Origin: Metabacillus schmidteae
GTDB taxonomy: Bacteria > Bacillota > Bacilli > Bacillales > Bacillaceae
Direction of reading: 5' to 3'
Assembly (NCBI RefSeq): GCF_903166545.1
Contig: NZ_CAESCH010000001.1
Coordinates: 2,980,001 to 3,044,000 of the forward strand
Length of the DNA: 64,000 bases
The position numbers and the translations under genes were made by a program. This document shows, one piece after another, positions 53,779 to 63,854 of this stretch (position 1 is the stretch's first letter; every line of letters begins with the position of its first letter). Below the pieces are notes generated by a model. That model was not told the DNA's origin. It made no database searches and saw only the letters and a list, made by a program, of their open reading frames with translations.

Positions 53779-53902
53779 AACTTTGAAATTGATCCTTGTT
53801 TAGGAAAATCATATACCCATGAGTCCCAATAAACGAATAATACATTACTTGCTATGCCTGTATTTACTTTTCAAACATCTAGTCTTTGGTTATAATAATA
53901 AT

Positions 53903-54048
53903 AGAGAAATCATAAACTAAAAAAACTGTTCGGTGCTCGAACACCAAACAGTCATACAATAGCTGGGTTCCCATCAAGGGGGATCAGCGATGTTGGTAAA
54001 TAACTCACCCAATCGCCGTGCAAAAGCTCAAGGGTGGGTTATTTTTTG
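53903..54048 (+). ncRNA. Predicted antisense antitoxin RNA of a type I toxin locus
   Basis: The plus strand holds TATAAT at 53891-53896, a hairpin ACTGTTCGGTG/CACCAAACAGT (53925-53952) and a terminator AACTCACCC/GGGTGGGTT followed by ATTTTTTG (54002-54047). The RNA would overlap the 3' end of the small toxin gene on the other strand. The start is inferred from the -10 box, not measured. Confidence 0.5.
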
Positions 54049-54131
54049 TCTTTGTCTCTAAATGATATGATCGACAACACCAAACTAGTAAATGCAATCA
54101 TCAGCATTAACGTTTGAAATACTGTCATCAT
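54039..54131 (-). CDS. Holin-like small toxin (Hol_Tox type I toxin)
   Basis: 30 residues: MMTVFQTLMLMIAFTSLVLS, one membrane helix, then IISFRDKDKK, a charged tail. The layout and FQTLMLMIAF match the Hol_Tox putative holin-like toxins of Bacillus. AAAGGGGGTGATG lies before the ATG. The RNA 5' leader (CTCAAGGGTGG read on the minus strand at 54177-54167) and the region after the stop (CCACCCTTGAG at 54037-54027) are perfectly complementary, so leader and 3' end may pair. Such peptides depolarise the membrane when over-produced. Confidence 0.8.
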   Translation of the reverse strand: MMTVFQTLMLMIAFTSLVLSIISFRDKDKK

Positions 54132-54198
54132 AAGCATCACCCCCTTTCCTTGCAGGGTAATGCTGACCACCCTTGAGTTACCTAACTATTGTCATTCT

Positions 54199-54207
54199 AT
54201 TATATCA
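54199..54207 (-). promoter_or_regulatory. Extended -10 promoter of the small toxin gene
   Basis: On the minus strand TGATATAAT is an extended -10 element (TGn plus TATAAT). It would start the toxin mRNA near 54192, giving a leader of about 60 nt. The -35 region is weak, as is usual for extended -10 promoters. Confidence 0.6.
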
Positions 54208-54411
54208 TAGTTATAGAACGTATGTTTCTATTTGGTCGAATTGTTTAATAAATGAGATTTTTCCTTAATCATCATTTTATTGATTATTTTTTTAAGTAAT
54301 ACTTAGCAAGTTTATAAAATTTATTTATAATAATTATTAATTTTTTTCAGTTACTTTCATTAAGTGTTTAAATTACTTGAAAATTAATAAGTAGTCAATA
54401 GAAATAAAAAA

Positions 54412-54440
54412 GACCGTCTAGTTTTAAACACTAAACAGTC
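54412..54440. repeat. Second antitoxin-like hairpin
   Basis: GACCGTCTAGTTTT and AAACACTAAACAGTC pair with some mismatches, in the same style as the hairpin at 53925-53952. No toxin frame is seen beside it. It may be a relic of another type I locus. Confidence 0.35.
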
Positions 54441-54517
54441 TCAAAAAACTCTTTTGCATTACTTAGGTCTGCACCTAATCAATTATTGGAATCTAAAAAT
54501 CTTTTTTATTTTTTATT

Positions 54518-54546
54518 AGTAAGCGTATACAAAAAAGTATTATAAT
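54518..54546 (+). promoter_or_regulatory. cre-like site and -10 box before the aldolase remnant
   Basis: AGTAAGCGTATACA fits most cre positions and TATAAT (54541-54546) lies just behind it, 19 bp before the aldolase ATG. The pair suggests a CcpA-controlled promoter that now drives the aldolase stub and the lyxose isomerase. Confidence 0.5.
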
Positions 54547-54564
54547 AAAAAGAGAGATCACCTT

Positions 54565-54738
54565 ATGTTAATTACAATGAAAGAAATATTAACTGTTGCA
54601 AAAGAAAATCAATTTGCTGTTGGAGCGTTTAATGTTGCAGATAGTACATTTCTAACACTTATATCAGTAATATTTTCACAAAATAAACCCACACCTAGAC
54701 ACTTCACAATTCTAATCTCACAAATATACCAAACTTAG
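54565..54738 (+). pseudogene. Class II aldolase, 5' stub
   Basis: MLITMKEILTVAKENQFAVG then AFNVADSTFL is the beginning of a GatY/KbaY-type ketose-bisphosphate aldolase. After about residue 30 the frame turns to unrelated sequence and stops at 54738. The promoter and start are well kept, the rest of the gene is lost by deletion. It is only distantly similar to the intact aldolase at 3875-4759, so it is not a copy of it. Confidence 0.7.
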
Positions 54739-54773
54739 AACCTCTCACAAGATTTCACAAAAATATCTGTTAA

Positions 54774-55340
<567 letters not shown>

Positions 55341-55401
55341 TAGTCCGTCTTTTCTATTTATTGGGATGAATTTAATTCATTGTAACTAAGTAACATGATA
55401 A

Positions 55402-55432
55402 AAAACCAGCGAATTTATAATCCGCTGGTTTT
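55402..55432. terminator. Bidirectional terminator
   Basis: AAAACCAGCG and CGCTGGTTTT form a 10-bp stem with an 11-nt loop and T-runs on both sides, between the convergent isomerase and lipoprotein genes. Confidence 0.85.
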
Positions 55433-55454
55433 TTGATTTCTTGTTTTTATAGAG

Positions 55455-56093
55455 TTATTGTAAATTAAAGAAAACTTGTCCACCTAACATTTCCTCATAC
55501 CGAAGTTGTGCCTTTTCTCCTGTTTTCACTAAGCCGGATATATACCCTTCTTTTTCACTTCCTACGTACATTTCAAAACTAAAATCGGGTTCAGTTGTTC
55601 CAATTATATCACCACTATAAATATCTCCATTCTCGCTTACCATGGTGAAATTCATGATTCCGTCAATATGGAATGCCAAATCTTCAGTTGCAGATTCAAC
55701 AAATTTCACTTTTGTTTTTGCTAATACCCACTCATACCCTTCTGGAGCAGCTTCATTGTATTCATTCATAGATACTAATTTTTTATATGCTGCATCACCG
55801 CGATCTACTTCTACAATTGTCAGATCGAATTTAATTGGGAAAGAGTCACCTTCATCATTGTATAACTCATCGTCAACTGTTGCTGTTTTTTTGAAAGGAA
55901 CAGGATTGGAACGAGATCCTAATTTTGATTCAGTTTCTTCTTTATTCTCTGGTTCCTCTGATTCTTCTGATGCATCAGTTTGTTGTTTTTCTTCCTCATC
56001 AACAGTGATATCTTTCGTATCTTGTCCACACCCTCCAAGTAAAGAGAGTAACAATACGACGAAGATAAATAGGTTTCTTATCTTTTTATTCAA
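55455..56093 (-). CDS. Lipoprotein, DUF4352-like
   Basis: 212 residues from TTG 56093, chosen for AAGGAGGAAGC seven bases upstream; an ATG further up would add 31 residues and lacks a ribosome site. LFIFVVLLLSLLGGC is a lipobox (Cys about 21). An acidic linker (DEEEKQQTDASEESEE) then leads to a beta-sandwich domain similar to DUF4352 (GSRSNPVPFKKTATV ... YEWVLAKTKVKF). It is anchored on the outside of the membrane. Its function is unknown, and it follows another lipoprotein gene by 34 bp. Confidence 0.75.
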   Translation of the reverse strand: MNKKIRNLFIFVVLLLSLLGGCGQDTKDITVDEEEKQQTDASEESEEPENKEETESKLGSRSNPVPFKKTATVDDELYNDEGDSFPIKFDLTIVEVDRGDAAYKKLVSMNEYNEAAPEGYEWVLAKTKVKFVESATEDLAFHIDGIMNFTMVSENGDIYSGDIIGTTEPDFSFEMYVGSEKEGYISGLVKTGEKAQLRYEEMLGGQVFFNLQ

Positions 56094-56127
56094 CTTGCTT
56101 CCTCCTTCAATTTTTAGAATGGGTATG

Positions 56128-56760
56128 TTATTCTGTTTCCTCTTCTTCCAAATCATCAGGATATACAATTTCATCAAAAACTTCATTGGTAGCTTCGTCC
56201 TTCAAAGATATGGTTACTTTGTATTTATCAGGATCAACGCCATTATAGAGCTGATAGTACATACCTGACAGGCCTAAACCAAATGCAGCGAAACCGTCCA
56301 TGCTATTCTCATAGTCGCTTTTATTGACCAATAGCGTGAACTCCGTAAAAGAATCATTATATGTAACATCTTTGATTGACACGTAATCTTCACTATTTTT
56401 TGTTTCCTCAACAGTTTCCAGTATGCCTTTCCTTAATTCTTCCATCATTTCTTTATGCTTAGCTTTTGACATTTTATAAGTAAGTGAGCCATCCTCATTT
56501 TTGGTGACTTCCTTTATTCCCTCTTTTTTTGCATCTGCTATAACAGTGTCAATGTCTTCACCTTCAAACATGGAAGCAGGTAATGTAACTTCAACATTTA
56601 AAAGGCCTTTTTCAACATCGACCGCTCCTTCATCCTTTTGTTCTTCTTTTTGTTGACCGGACTCTTCACCTTTACCAGCGGTATTTTCTTGTTCATTATT
56701 TCCACAAGCTGCAAGTAATGAGATCATAAAGACAATAAATAAGTTGCTAAATCTTTTCAT
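56128..56760 (-). CDS. Lipoprotein, unknown function
   Basis: 210 residues. FIVFMISLLAAC is a clear lipobox (Cys about 19), followed by a long charged linker (EESGQQKEEQKDEGAVD). The folded part begins near 50 with LLNVEVTLPASMFEGEDIDTV. No family recognised. The ATG follows AGGAGG by six bases. It probably forms a two-gene operon with the DUF4352-like lipoprotein downstream. It is unrelated by sequence to the McrBC genes upstream. Confidence 0.7.
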   Translation of the reverse strand: MKRFSNLFIVFMISLLAACGNNEQENTAGKGEESGQQKEEQKDEGAVDVEKGLLNVEVTLPASMFEGEDIDTVIADAKKEGIKEVTKNEDGSLTYKMSKAKHKEMMEELRKGILETVEETKNSEDYVSIKDVTYNDSFTEFTLLVNKSDYENSMDGFAAFGLGLSGMYYQLYNGVDPDKYKVTISLKDEATNEVFDEIVYPDDLEEEETE

Positions 56761-56871
56761 ACAGGTTCCTCCTAAGGTACTTTTTGCTCTTATCCCTTAC
56801 TATTACACTCTCTTACATAAGGTATTTATAGCAATGATTCCCATCTATTTTTAACTTCTTCTGGTATCTTC

Positions 56872-58140
56872 TTAGCCTTTTACAATCTCCTCCAACATCT
56901 CTCCCAAATCATCCATCGTATGCTTCATCCGATCCAGCCGCACTGTTTGAACCTCAATATACTTTTTTGGAAAGGAATCAGGTACTATCCATCTAGGCAA
57001 ATCACCTTCCTCGTTTGTTTGAGGATAAAGTAGTAGGCACCGTTCGGCTGATTTGTATGTTGTGATATAGGCATACATTTGATAAATATCACCTTGTTTG
57101 TAATTTCTCTTTCCATTTACAATGACACTTTTCCATTTTGTATCAATGATGATTTTCGCTTCTTGTTCTCTTGTTTCAATGACAAAGTCCGGTTTTAAGA
57201 GAATGTTGTCTCTTCCTGTATCTGCATTTTGCAGCAGTTTTTTTGCTGTATGCTGAAGCTTCACTTCGTAAGAGGTTGAGACGAGCATTCGTTTTAAAAC
57301 TTCTCCAATGTATGTTTCGTATAAATCGTTCATTTTAAATAAGAAAGAAAAGGCGATTTGTTGATTTTGCTGACTGCTCATGGATGTTGATTGTATAATG
57401 GCTTTGGCCAATTGCAATGCTTTTTCATAGTGTGTATTTTGACGATTGAGTTGAATTTGTTCTACCTTTTCCTTTGGTATAAAGCAATCCTCCACATCTT
57501 CCAACATGGCAAGGCCGTTCATTAAACTTATTTTTAACGGTGAATGTTGGACATAGCGAAAGACAATGTTCAATGCTGCTTTTAGAACCTGATTCAGGAA
57601 AATATTTGGTGTTAGTTCATCAAATTCACAAAATGCATTTGCTGACCTTTTTACGTTATGGCGGATATGGTCTGAAACAAGCAGTCTTCCTTTTAAGGTT
57701 GCAATGTTTTCTACTCTCCCTTGATATTCACGATACATTCCTCGGTTTAAGGTTTTCATTAATTCAACAATATACAGCCTTGCAAGAATATGGAGCAGAT
57801 CTACTTTTTCAAACTGACTTAATGTTTGTTCTGTTAGTTCAACCGGCAGTTTTTTCGCAACTGATAACATGTTTAACAGTGCTCTCCTGTTTAAGGCTTC
57901 GTCATGTTGGTTTAAATTGATCTTGGGCAAAATTTCTATTCTTACGGACTTGAGTTGGATGACACCGACAAGGTTAATAAATCGGATTTTTTGATGTGCA
58001 TACTCGATGACATTTTCACCTTTATATGTATTTTCCAAATAGTGAAGAAGGTGGTCCCACTCTGTTTCAGTAAGACCGTTTGTCATTTCTTCGTTACAGA
58101 AAATCCAGTCGTATGCTTCTCTTATGATCACTTGTTTCAT
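56872..58140 (-). CDS. mcrC: McrC-family nuclease subunit
   Basis: 422 residues, the standard McrC length. The N-terminal part (about 1-160) has the McrC domain ([21 protein letters not shown] near 49-69). The PD-(D/E)XK core follows: [12 protein letters not shown] (Asp, about 317) and [10 protein letters not shown] (Asp-x-Lys, about 330-336), then [12 protein letters not shown]. The 5' end overlaps the stop of McrB as ATGA. It cuts modified or foreign DNA when activated by the McrB GTPase. Confidence 0.88.
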   Translation of the reverse strand: MKQVIIREAYDWIFCNEEMTNGLTETEWDHLLHYLENTYKGENVIEYAHQKIRFINLVGVIQLKSVRIEILPKINLNQHDEALNRRALLNMLSVAKKLPVELTEQTLSQFEKVDLLHILARLYIVELMKTLNRGMYREYQGRVENIATLKGRLLVSDHIRHNVKRSANAFCEFDELTPNIFLNQVLKAALNIVFRYVQHSPLKISLMNGLAMLEDVEDCFIPKEKVEQIQLNRQNTHYEKALQLAKAIIQSTSMSSQQNQQIAFSFLFKMNDLYETYIGEVLKRMLVSTSYEVKLQHTAKKLLQNADTGRDNILLKPDFVIETREQEAKIIIDTKWKSVIVNGKRNYKQGDIYQMYAYITTYKSAERCLLLYPQTNEEGDLPRWIVPDSFPKKYIEVQTVRLDRMKHTMDDLGEMLEEIVKG

Positions 58141-60377
58141 TCATATATTCCTTTGATGTCTTCCACCGTAAGATTTGTTTTCACATGATATTTATCCGGA
58201 AGATCCATGGCTGTATAAGATGAACGCTTGAATAATGCCTCTATATCAATTTGTTCTTTGTAGATAATGCATGTATCTGTCTCACTCTTCCCCACTCCGC
58301 CAAGTACCATCGCAATTTTTTCCCAATCGTCATAAAAATACTCTTTTAGAAGCGGGATGATTTTGTTTTGCATCGTTGTCATAATATCTTCAACTGTTTG
58401 AACCCGGTTAAAATAAGCATGTCCGATCATATGGTCCCGGCTGTATAGAACTTCAATTCGTTGATTCATTCGATGAAGGAGTGATGGTAAATCGATATCT
58501 TCAACGATAGGTAATATATGATAGATCGGCATTACTTCTTCAAATGAGAACCTTCTGCGTAATGCTGTGTCAAGCAAGGCAATTGAGCGATCAGCTGTAT
58601 TCATTGTTCCCAGAATATAAAGGTTAGGAGGTAGAACAAACGTCTCTCCTGAATATGGTAAATGAATACGTGTCTCATTTTCTTTTGTTAACCGTTTATC
58701 GTCTTCTATTAAAGTAATCAATTCGCCAAACACTTTTGATATATTGGCACGGTTAATTTCATCAATAATCATGACATATCGATTTGCTTGAGAAAAATCA
58801 AATTCCTCGTTATGTTGAAGTGCATGAAGCACACGCTGTTTTCTTGCTTCATATTCACTTGCTTCAACCAGATTTTGCAATCCGGCATATAGTGCATCAA
58901 TGACTACTTTTTTAAACATTCCATCTGTGGGAACAAATTTTCCTTCCTGATCTGAACGTAAACCTTCAATAAAATCTTCATAAGAATATGATTGATGAAA
59001 TGTTACAAATTGAATTTGTTCTTTTTGCTGGTATGTTTTAAACAGTTGTTTTAGATCACCGAGTTGATCTACCAGCTCATCTGCATGCTTATTATAGATA
59101 ATTTCCACAGATTTTGAGGCTAGTTGATAGGTTTTTCCTGTTCCTGGTGGTCCATAAAGAATAATATTGGGATTTTGATAAAGTAGTTCTTCTTCATAGT
59201 CTGGTGTTACTTCTTCTGTTATGATCTCTTCTTGATTTTCCACTTTTGCTGTCTCCGTTTCCGTTTTAAATAGTAAGTGAAGTCCTTGTGGTGATAATTG
59301 CTCCATTTTTCTATGGACTGGTTTTAGCTGTTCTAACATCATTTTAGGTTGTAATGTAAGTAGTTTCGTGATGTTAATCCAAACTGTTTTACCTTTTAAA
59401 GAAGGTTCGCCAAATGGTAAAATGATTGATTGTGATGGTACATCTTCTTCATTCAGCCAGACGTTTTCAACGCTTGCGATCCAGCCAACTTCTTTTGTTG
59501 AACGGTCACATATGTATAATTTCGTCTTATCTAGCGTAACTAACGTTTTCAAGTTCAGTTCATCTGTCTCAACCATCGCTACAACCGAATCAGTGGTTAG
59601 CTGCTGTTCAATTTTCGTGATGGTGTCAGTATCTAAATAAGAGAATAATTCACTATCAATTCGTAATGTTTCGGCACGACCGATCATCGAAAAGTATCTG
59701 TCCAGTTTTCTCACTTCTTTTTGCTTTAAAGGAGGATGTAATTCATTTACCTCTTTTTCAATTAGTTTTTGCACGATAATGTCATATGTATAGTAAGCAA
59801 GATCTTTCTTACGTTCTGTATCCGGGAATGAACGATATGATTCAAGCAAGTCATTGTATTCTTCGCTTTTGTTTAAAATATGTTTGTTGATACTTCGTTC
59901 AAATTTATAGGCAACAACAAACTCATCTGGAAATTGGATATTCTTTATGATTGAAAATAAATGGACAAAATGGCCGTGTAAATCTGTTGCCAGTTTTATT
60001 TTTTCAATCACTTGACGGAAGTCCTGCTCTTCTTTTGATACATTAAATAACGTTACTAGATTCACTCGTGTCTGAGTGAAATTATTAATAAAATTGTTCG
60101 TTCTGACGATGGAATCAATTGATTTAATAAACGTACTTAAATCATCGATATCATTTTCTGTGAATATTTCCGAAGAACTTTTTATTTTGTCTATGACTCT
60201 CGTAAACGCTGCTTTTGTCTCATCGTCCCAGTTCGTTTCATTGACACGGTCATAATAGTCTTTATGGAACTTACCTTCTTTTTCATATTCTTGTTCAAAT
60301 AGATCCCGATGATTTGTTAAGATCTCATCTAATGTAATTCCTTTATATTTATTAATGATGGCTTGAATTCTGTCCAT
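58137..60377 (-). CDS. mcrB: McrB-family GTPase/AAA+ subunit
   Basis: 746 residues. The first 395 are N-terminal and carry no domain I can name. Then Walker [18 protein letters not shown] (about 406-422), Walker [22 protein letters not shown] (about 531-550) and the McrB-type [21 protein letters not shown] (about 591-611), which here includes the NTAD sensor and arginine finger. It forms the hexamer that drives McrC. The unusual N-terminus replaces the short methyl-DNA binding domain of E. coli McrB, so the recognised signal may differ. Confidence 0.9.
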   Translation of the reverse strand: MDRIQAIINKYKGITLDEILTNHRDLFEQEYEKEGKFHKDYYDRVNETNWDDETKAAFTRVIDKIKSSSEIFTENDIDDLSTFIKSIDSIVRTNNFINNFTQTRVNLVTLFNVSKEEQDFRQVIEKIKLATDLHGHFVHLFSIIKNIQFPDEFVVAYKFERSINKHILNKSEEYNDLLESYRSFPDTERKKDLAYYTYDIIVQKLIEKEVNELHPPLKQKEVRKLDRYFSMIGRAETLRIDSELFSYLDTDTITKIEQQLTTDSVVAMVETDELNLKTLVTLDKTKLYICDRSTKEVGWIASVENVWLNEEDVPSQSIILPFGEPSLKGKTVWINITKLLTLQPKMMLEQLKPVHRKMEQLSPQGLHLLFKTETETAKVENQEEIITEEVTPDYEEELLYQNPNIILYGPPGTGKTYQLASKSVEIIYNKHADELVDQLGDLKQLFKTYQQKEQIQFVTFHQSYSYEDFIEGLRSDQEGKFVPTDGMFKKVVIDALYAGLQNLVEASEYEARKQRVLHALQHNEEFDFSQANRYVMIIDEINRANISKVFGELITLIEDDKRLTKENETRIHLPYSGETFVLPPNLYILGTMNTADRSIALLDTALRRRFSFEEVMPIYHILPIVEDIDLPSLLHRMNQRIEVLYSRDHMIGHAYFNRVQTVEDIMTTMQNKIIPLLKEYFYDDWEKIAMVLGGVGKSETDTCIIYKEQIDIEALFKRSSYTAMDLPDKYHVKTNLTVEDIKGIYE

Positions 60378-60419
60378 TTACTCAGCTCTCCCAGTTGTTA
60401 TAGTTTTGAGTTATGTTTC

Positions 60420-60983
60420 CTATGAAATCTCTATTATGTAATATTTTCGTTGATCCTCCAGGCTTTCCCACGTAAAATCGTGTCTTTTCGACAGGGTTAC
60501 TAATTCCACGTTTTTATTCATTCCTGTTGGTTTGTATACGTCGCCGTAGAGAGAAAATTCGTTTCTAAAGTGCTTATAAATTCCTTGTGTTAGTTTTCCT
60601 TCATAAAATAGTTTATCAGATACGAATACTACAGCTGCCGTCTTCGTGAATCCTCTGTCTTTTACTTCTTCCATGAATTTAACATCTTTTACAAAGGAAT
60701 ACATTTGTTCCGGATACTGGCCATTGGTAGGAAATTTCAGCTCGATCGCATATTTCTCGTTCATTTCTTCATTAAAAATGGAGATGTCAATTTCCTTTTT
60801 TATCGTGTGTGTATCTGGTGTGAAAAACGAAATATTTCTTTCAAACTGAACTTTATAATCTGAAAGGGCATTTCGCAAATAGATTCCTAGTTCATGTTGA
60901 AGACTAAATTCGTTGTATAATTCCAGTTTGGTTTTTTCTGCATAGTTGAAAAAGTCGGTTATGTATTGTGATAGGCTTAACAT
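60420..60983 (-). CDS. PD-(D/E)XK nuclease-like protein of the McrBC operon
   Basis: 187 residues. LYNEFSLQHELGIYLRNAL (Glu, about 27) then KKEIDISIFNEEMNEKYAIELKFP (Asp about 65, Glu-x-Lys about 80-82) is a PD-(D/E)XK core in the order Glu...Asp...ELK. I do not recognise the family beyond that. It is 42 bp upstream of McrB in the same direction. A nuclease accessory or second effector of the McrBC operon is likely. Confidence 0.7.
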   Translation of the reverse strand: MLSLSQYITDFFNYAEKTKLELYNEFSLQHELGIYLRNALSDYKVQFERNISFFTPDTHTIKKEIDISIFNEEMNEKYAIELKFPTNGQYPEQMYSFVKDVKFMEEVKDRGFTKTAAVVFVSDKLFYEGKLTQGIYKHFRNEFSLYGDVYKPTGMNKNVELVTLSKRHDFTWESLEDQRKYYIIEIS

Positions 60984-61039
60984 GTTAATCAGTCCTCCTA
61001 TACTTTATTTCTATTACGTTACTTTTATTATAAACAACA

Positions 61040-61064
61040 GGGTATACCATTTTTGGCACACCCT
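61040..61064 (-). terminator. Short hairpin at the end of the WYL gene
   Basis: AGGGTATACCA and TGGCACACCCT form an imperfect 11-bp stem overlapping the WYL stop codon. On the minus strand it is followed by GTTGTTTATAAT, a weak T-run. It could attenuate or terminate transcription between the WYL and nuclease genes. Confidence 0.45.
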
Positions 61065-62064
61065 ATTCTTTGTATGTCGCAGCCATTTTCTCGATTTCTT
61101 TATTTATTTCTTGAACTAATGATGTTGGTGATAAGACTTTTACATAGCTTCCCCAGCCAAGAATCCATCCTTTTAAGCCCATGCTTTGTTTTGCTTTTGC
61201 CTTTAAAATGAAGGTGTTGTTTTCACCTTTTCGAATATCAGCATCGATACCAAATTTGTCAATGACACCATTTAAGACAAGTTGATTTAACGTGAATTGT
61301 AAGGTGATCCATTGGTCTTCTCCACCAAACATGTGAAAAGAATTATGTACATATGTGCTGATGTCTTGTTGTTTTTTAACAAAGCGATTTTCGGTAACAA
61401 TGACATTTCGCATGCGGTCCAGACGGTAATTTCGAGGATTACTTTCTGGGCTTTGATCAATATCTTCACCAATTAAATAATAAAAATCCGACTCCCAAAT
61501 TAACGCAAATGGTTTAATTTGATAGTTTTTAGCATTGTGGCGTAATTGGAATTGTTTATGTATATCAAAGTCGCCATATTGGAATGTAATCATTTTGCTT
61601 TCTGAAATGGCTTTATGGATTTTATCAATATGCAATTTAATTAATTGATAGTCTTGATTAATGGATTGCTGGTATACAATTGGATCTGGCAGCGTTTTGG
61701 CCACATGCTTACTCGTTAATTTCTTGACGTTTTTCACAATGTTCTTTTTCTCTTCTTCTGTAATGAAACGTGCTGATAAAATTGGGTCAATAAGCAATCG
61801 AAGCTGATAGCTTTCGAATAGCCGGTCTTGATGGCTATAATAGATTTCACCATATTTTTCGACGTTTTCGATGATATCAAAGCCTGTTGCCCTTAATGTT
61901 TGGATATATCTTTTTACTGTTTTTGCATCTGCTGTGCATTCCGGAATTTCTATTTTTAGCTTTTCTACTAATTCTTTAATGGAAAACTGTTTGTTTTCGT
62001 CTGTATCTCGAAGAAAGATTTCTTTTAAGGCTAGCAATCTTCTACCTGTTTTTGCTTCACTCAC
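61063..62064 (-). CDS. WYL-domain transcriptional regulator
   Basis: 333 residues from GTG 62064 (TATGGAG upstream). A winged helix at the N-terminus (RLLALKEIFLRD..FSIKELVEKLKIE, about 9-36) is followed by a WYL domain (about 150-235: ITFQYGDFDIHKQFQLRHNAKNYQIKPFALIWESDFYYLIGE). WYL regulators such as BrxR and CapW control phage-defence genes and sense nucleic-acid ligands. It lies upstream of the nuclease/McrB/McrC genes and probably represses them. Confidence 0.85.
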   Translation of the reverse strand: MSEAKTGRRLLALKEIFLRDTDENKQFSIKELVEKLKIEIPECTADAKTVKRYIQTLRATGFDIIENVEKYGEIYYSHQDRLFESYQLRLLIDPILSARFITEEEKKNIVKNVKKLTSKHVAKTLPDPIVYQQSINQDYQLIKLHIDKIHKAISESKMITFQYGDFDIHKQFQLRHNAKNYQIKPFALIWESDFYYLIGEDIDQSPESNPRNYRLDRMRNVIVTENRFVKKQQDISTYVHNSFHMFGGEDQWITLQFTLNQLVLNGVIDKFGIDADIRKGENNTFILKAKAKQSMGLKGWILGWGSYVKVLSPTSLVQEINKEIEKMAATYKE

Positions 62065-62157
62065 ATGATCACTCCATAATTTGGTTAATAGTTACCTATC
62101 ATTTGGTTACTCATTTTCATAAGGAAAAAATCAGGAATTGGGACAGATCACCTGTCC

Positions 62158-63854
62158 GAGGCCACTGAAAAACACCTCCTAAATAATGGGGATATATAAT
62201 AAAAAAGAAAACCCTCCTATTTTTGGTATAATTGAATCGACCAAGAAACAATTAATCAAAAGAAGGAAGGTTTTCTTTTATGCTTAAAGACAAAGATATG
62301 CAATTAAGCATCTATTCAGTATTATACAATAAAATTCCTGAAAATCATCAACTTAAAATTCTTAGAGACGAATTAGATTTTAGTTTCATTAACATAGAAC
62401 TCGAAAAAACCTACAGTAAGTATTATGGTAGACCGGCAAAAGAGCCTGAGCTTATGGTAAAACTTTTAGTCTTACAATATCTTTATAATTTATCAGACGA
62501 ACGTGTTATTGAAGAGGCTTCATTGAACCTTGCTTACATGTATTTTCTAGGCATTAACCCCGAAGATGATCTACCTCATCCAAGCCTTTTGACTAAGTTT
62601 CGTAAAAATAAATTAGAAGGAAATTTAACGATTGATGACATCATCTCTAAAATCGTAAAACAATGTGTAGATAAAGGGATTATACAGGGAACGGGAATAA
62701 GCATTGATACAACTCACACAGCATCTAACACATTTAAATGTACCGCAGAAAGAGTAATGAAGCGTCTAGCTAAAAAGATTTTTAAAACTGTGGAGAACGA
62801 AAACGGTGAAGTACCGAAGGAAATAAATCAGGAGATTCCAGATTATAAAGAAATAAAAGATCATAAAGAAGCTAAGGCAACCATGAAGTCTTATCTCGAA
62901 GAGATAATTTCAAGTGTAGAAGAACATACAGAAATACAAAACAACTCCAAGGTGAAGGAATTACTAGAGGTTACGAAAGAAATTCTGGAGGACCCTAAAT
63001 TTCTGGAACAAAAAGGAGTTCGTTCCATTGTAGATCTAGACGCTAGAGTTGGACATAAAAGTAAAACTTCCCATTTCTTTGGTTATAAAACAGAATTTAT
63101 GATGATACCGAAAGAGCGAATTATAACAGCAGTTCATGTTGATAATGGGGCCTATGTGGATGGTAAAATGTTTGACGAGTTATTAGAACAAACAAAAAAA
63201 GGCGGTATTTTCATAGAAGAAATATTTGCCGATAAGGCTTATTTTCGTAAGATAATACTAGATAGAATAAAAGAAATTGGAGCTAAAGCATACATACCAG
63301 TAAGTGAAATGGCCTATAGAGTAAATGAAGCACTTTACAGCTACAATAAAGATTCTGATGAATGGTTCTGTATTCAGGGGAATATTTCCGTAAGGAAATA
63401 CCACAAAAAGACTAAAAACCGACAATCCTATCGTTATTACTTTGGAAAGGAAACTTGCAGAAGTTGCCCGTTTAGAGATGTTTGTATTTCTGGTAAAACT
63501 GTAGCGAAAGCTTTAGAGGTTGGGATCAATACTCCAGAATTCTATGAATACAGCCAACAACAAAAGTCAGATGAATTCAAAGAAAAATATCGGGAAAGAG
63601 CTTCTCACGAATGGAAAAATGGTGAGATGAAGAATTTCCACGGGTTAGATCGTGCCAGGGGGTACGATCTAAAAAGCGTGGCCTTACAAGCAAAATTAAC
63701 TGCATTAGCAGTAAATTTAAAGAGGATAGCAGCGATACTATCCTCTAAAAAGTCAGCTATAGTCATTTTTTATTCCATTTTCTTGAAATATATAGTTGGA
63801 ATCCGTAAATTTCATAAAATGAGTATTTAAAAAGGGCACTTTTTCAGTGGTCTC
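62158..63854 (+). mobile_element. IS1182-type insertion sequence, complete
   Basis: 1,697 bp with imperfect terminal repeats GAGGCCACTGAAAAA (left) and GAGACCACTGAAAAA (right, read inward), 14 of 15 matching. It is flanked on both sides by the 9-bp direct repeat CACCTGTCC (62149-62157 and 63855-63863), the target duplication. It carries one intact transposase gene, so it is probably recent and possibly active. Removing the element and one repeat restores GGGACAG-ATCAC-CTGTCCC, a palindromic target of the kind IS1182 relatives prefer. Confidence 0.88.
62280..63830 (+). CDS. IS1182-family transposase
   Basis: 516 residues. An N-terminal DUF772-like region (YGRPAKEPELMVKLLVLQYLYNLSDERVIEEA, about 40-72) precedes the DDE core: GISIDTTHTASN (first Asp, about 144), IFADKAYFRK (second Asp, about 320) and HEWKNGEMKNFHGLDRARGYD (Glu, about 445). 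A zinc-finger-like CRSCPFRDVC lies between. GAAGGAAGG precedes the ATG. It catalyses cut-and-paste movement of the flanking element and shows no frame disruption. Confidence 0.93.
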   Translation: MLKDKDMQLSIYSVLYNKIPENHQLKILRDELDFSFINIELEKTYSKYYGRPAKEPELMVKLLVLQYLYNLSDERVIEEASLNLAYMYFLGINPEDDLPHPSLLTKFRKNKLEGNLTIDDIISKIVKQCVDKGIIQGTGISIDTTHTASNTFKCTAERVMKRLAKKIFKTVENENGEVPKEINQEIPDYKEIKDHKEAKATMKSYLEEIISSVEEHTEIQNNSKVKELLEVTKEILEDPKFLEQKGVRSIVDLDARVGHKSKTSHFFGYKTEFMMIPKERIITAVHVDNGAYVDGKMFDELLEQTKKGGIFIEEIFADKAYFRKIILDRIKEIGAKAYIPVSEMAYRVNEALYSYNKDSDEWFCIQGNISVRKYHKKTKNRQSYRYYFGKETCRSCPFRDVCISGKTVAKALEVGINTPEFYEYSQQQKSDEFKEKYRERASHEWKNGEMKNFHGLDRARGYDLKSVALQAKLTALAVNLKRIAAILSSKKSAIVIFYSIFLKYIVGIRKFHKMSI

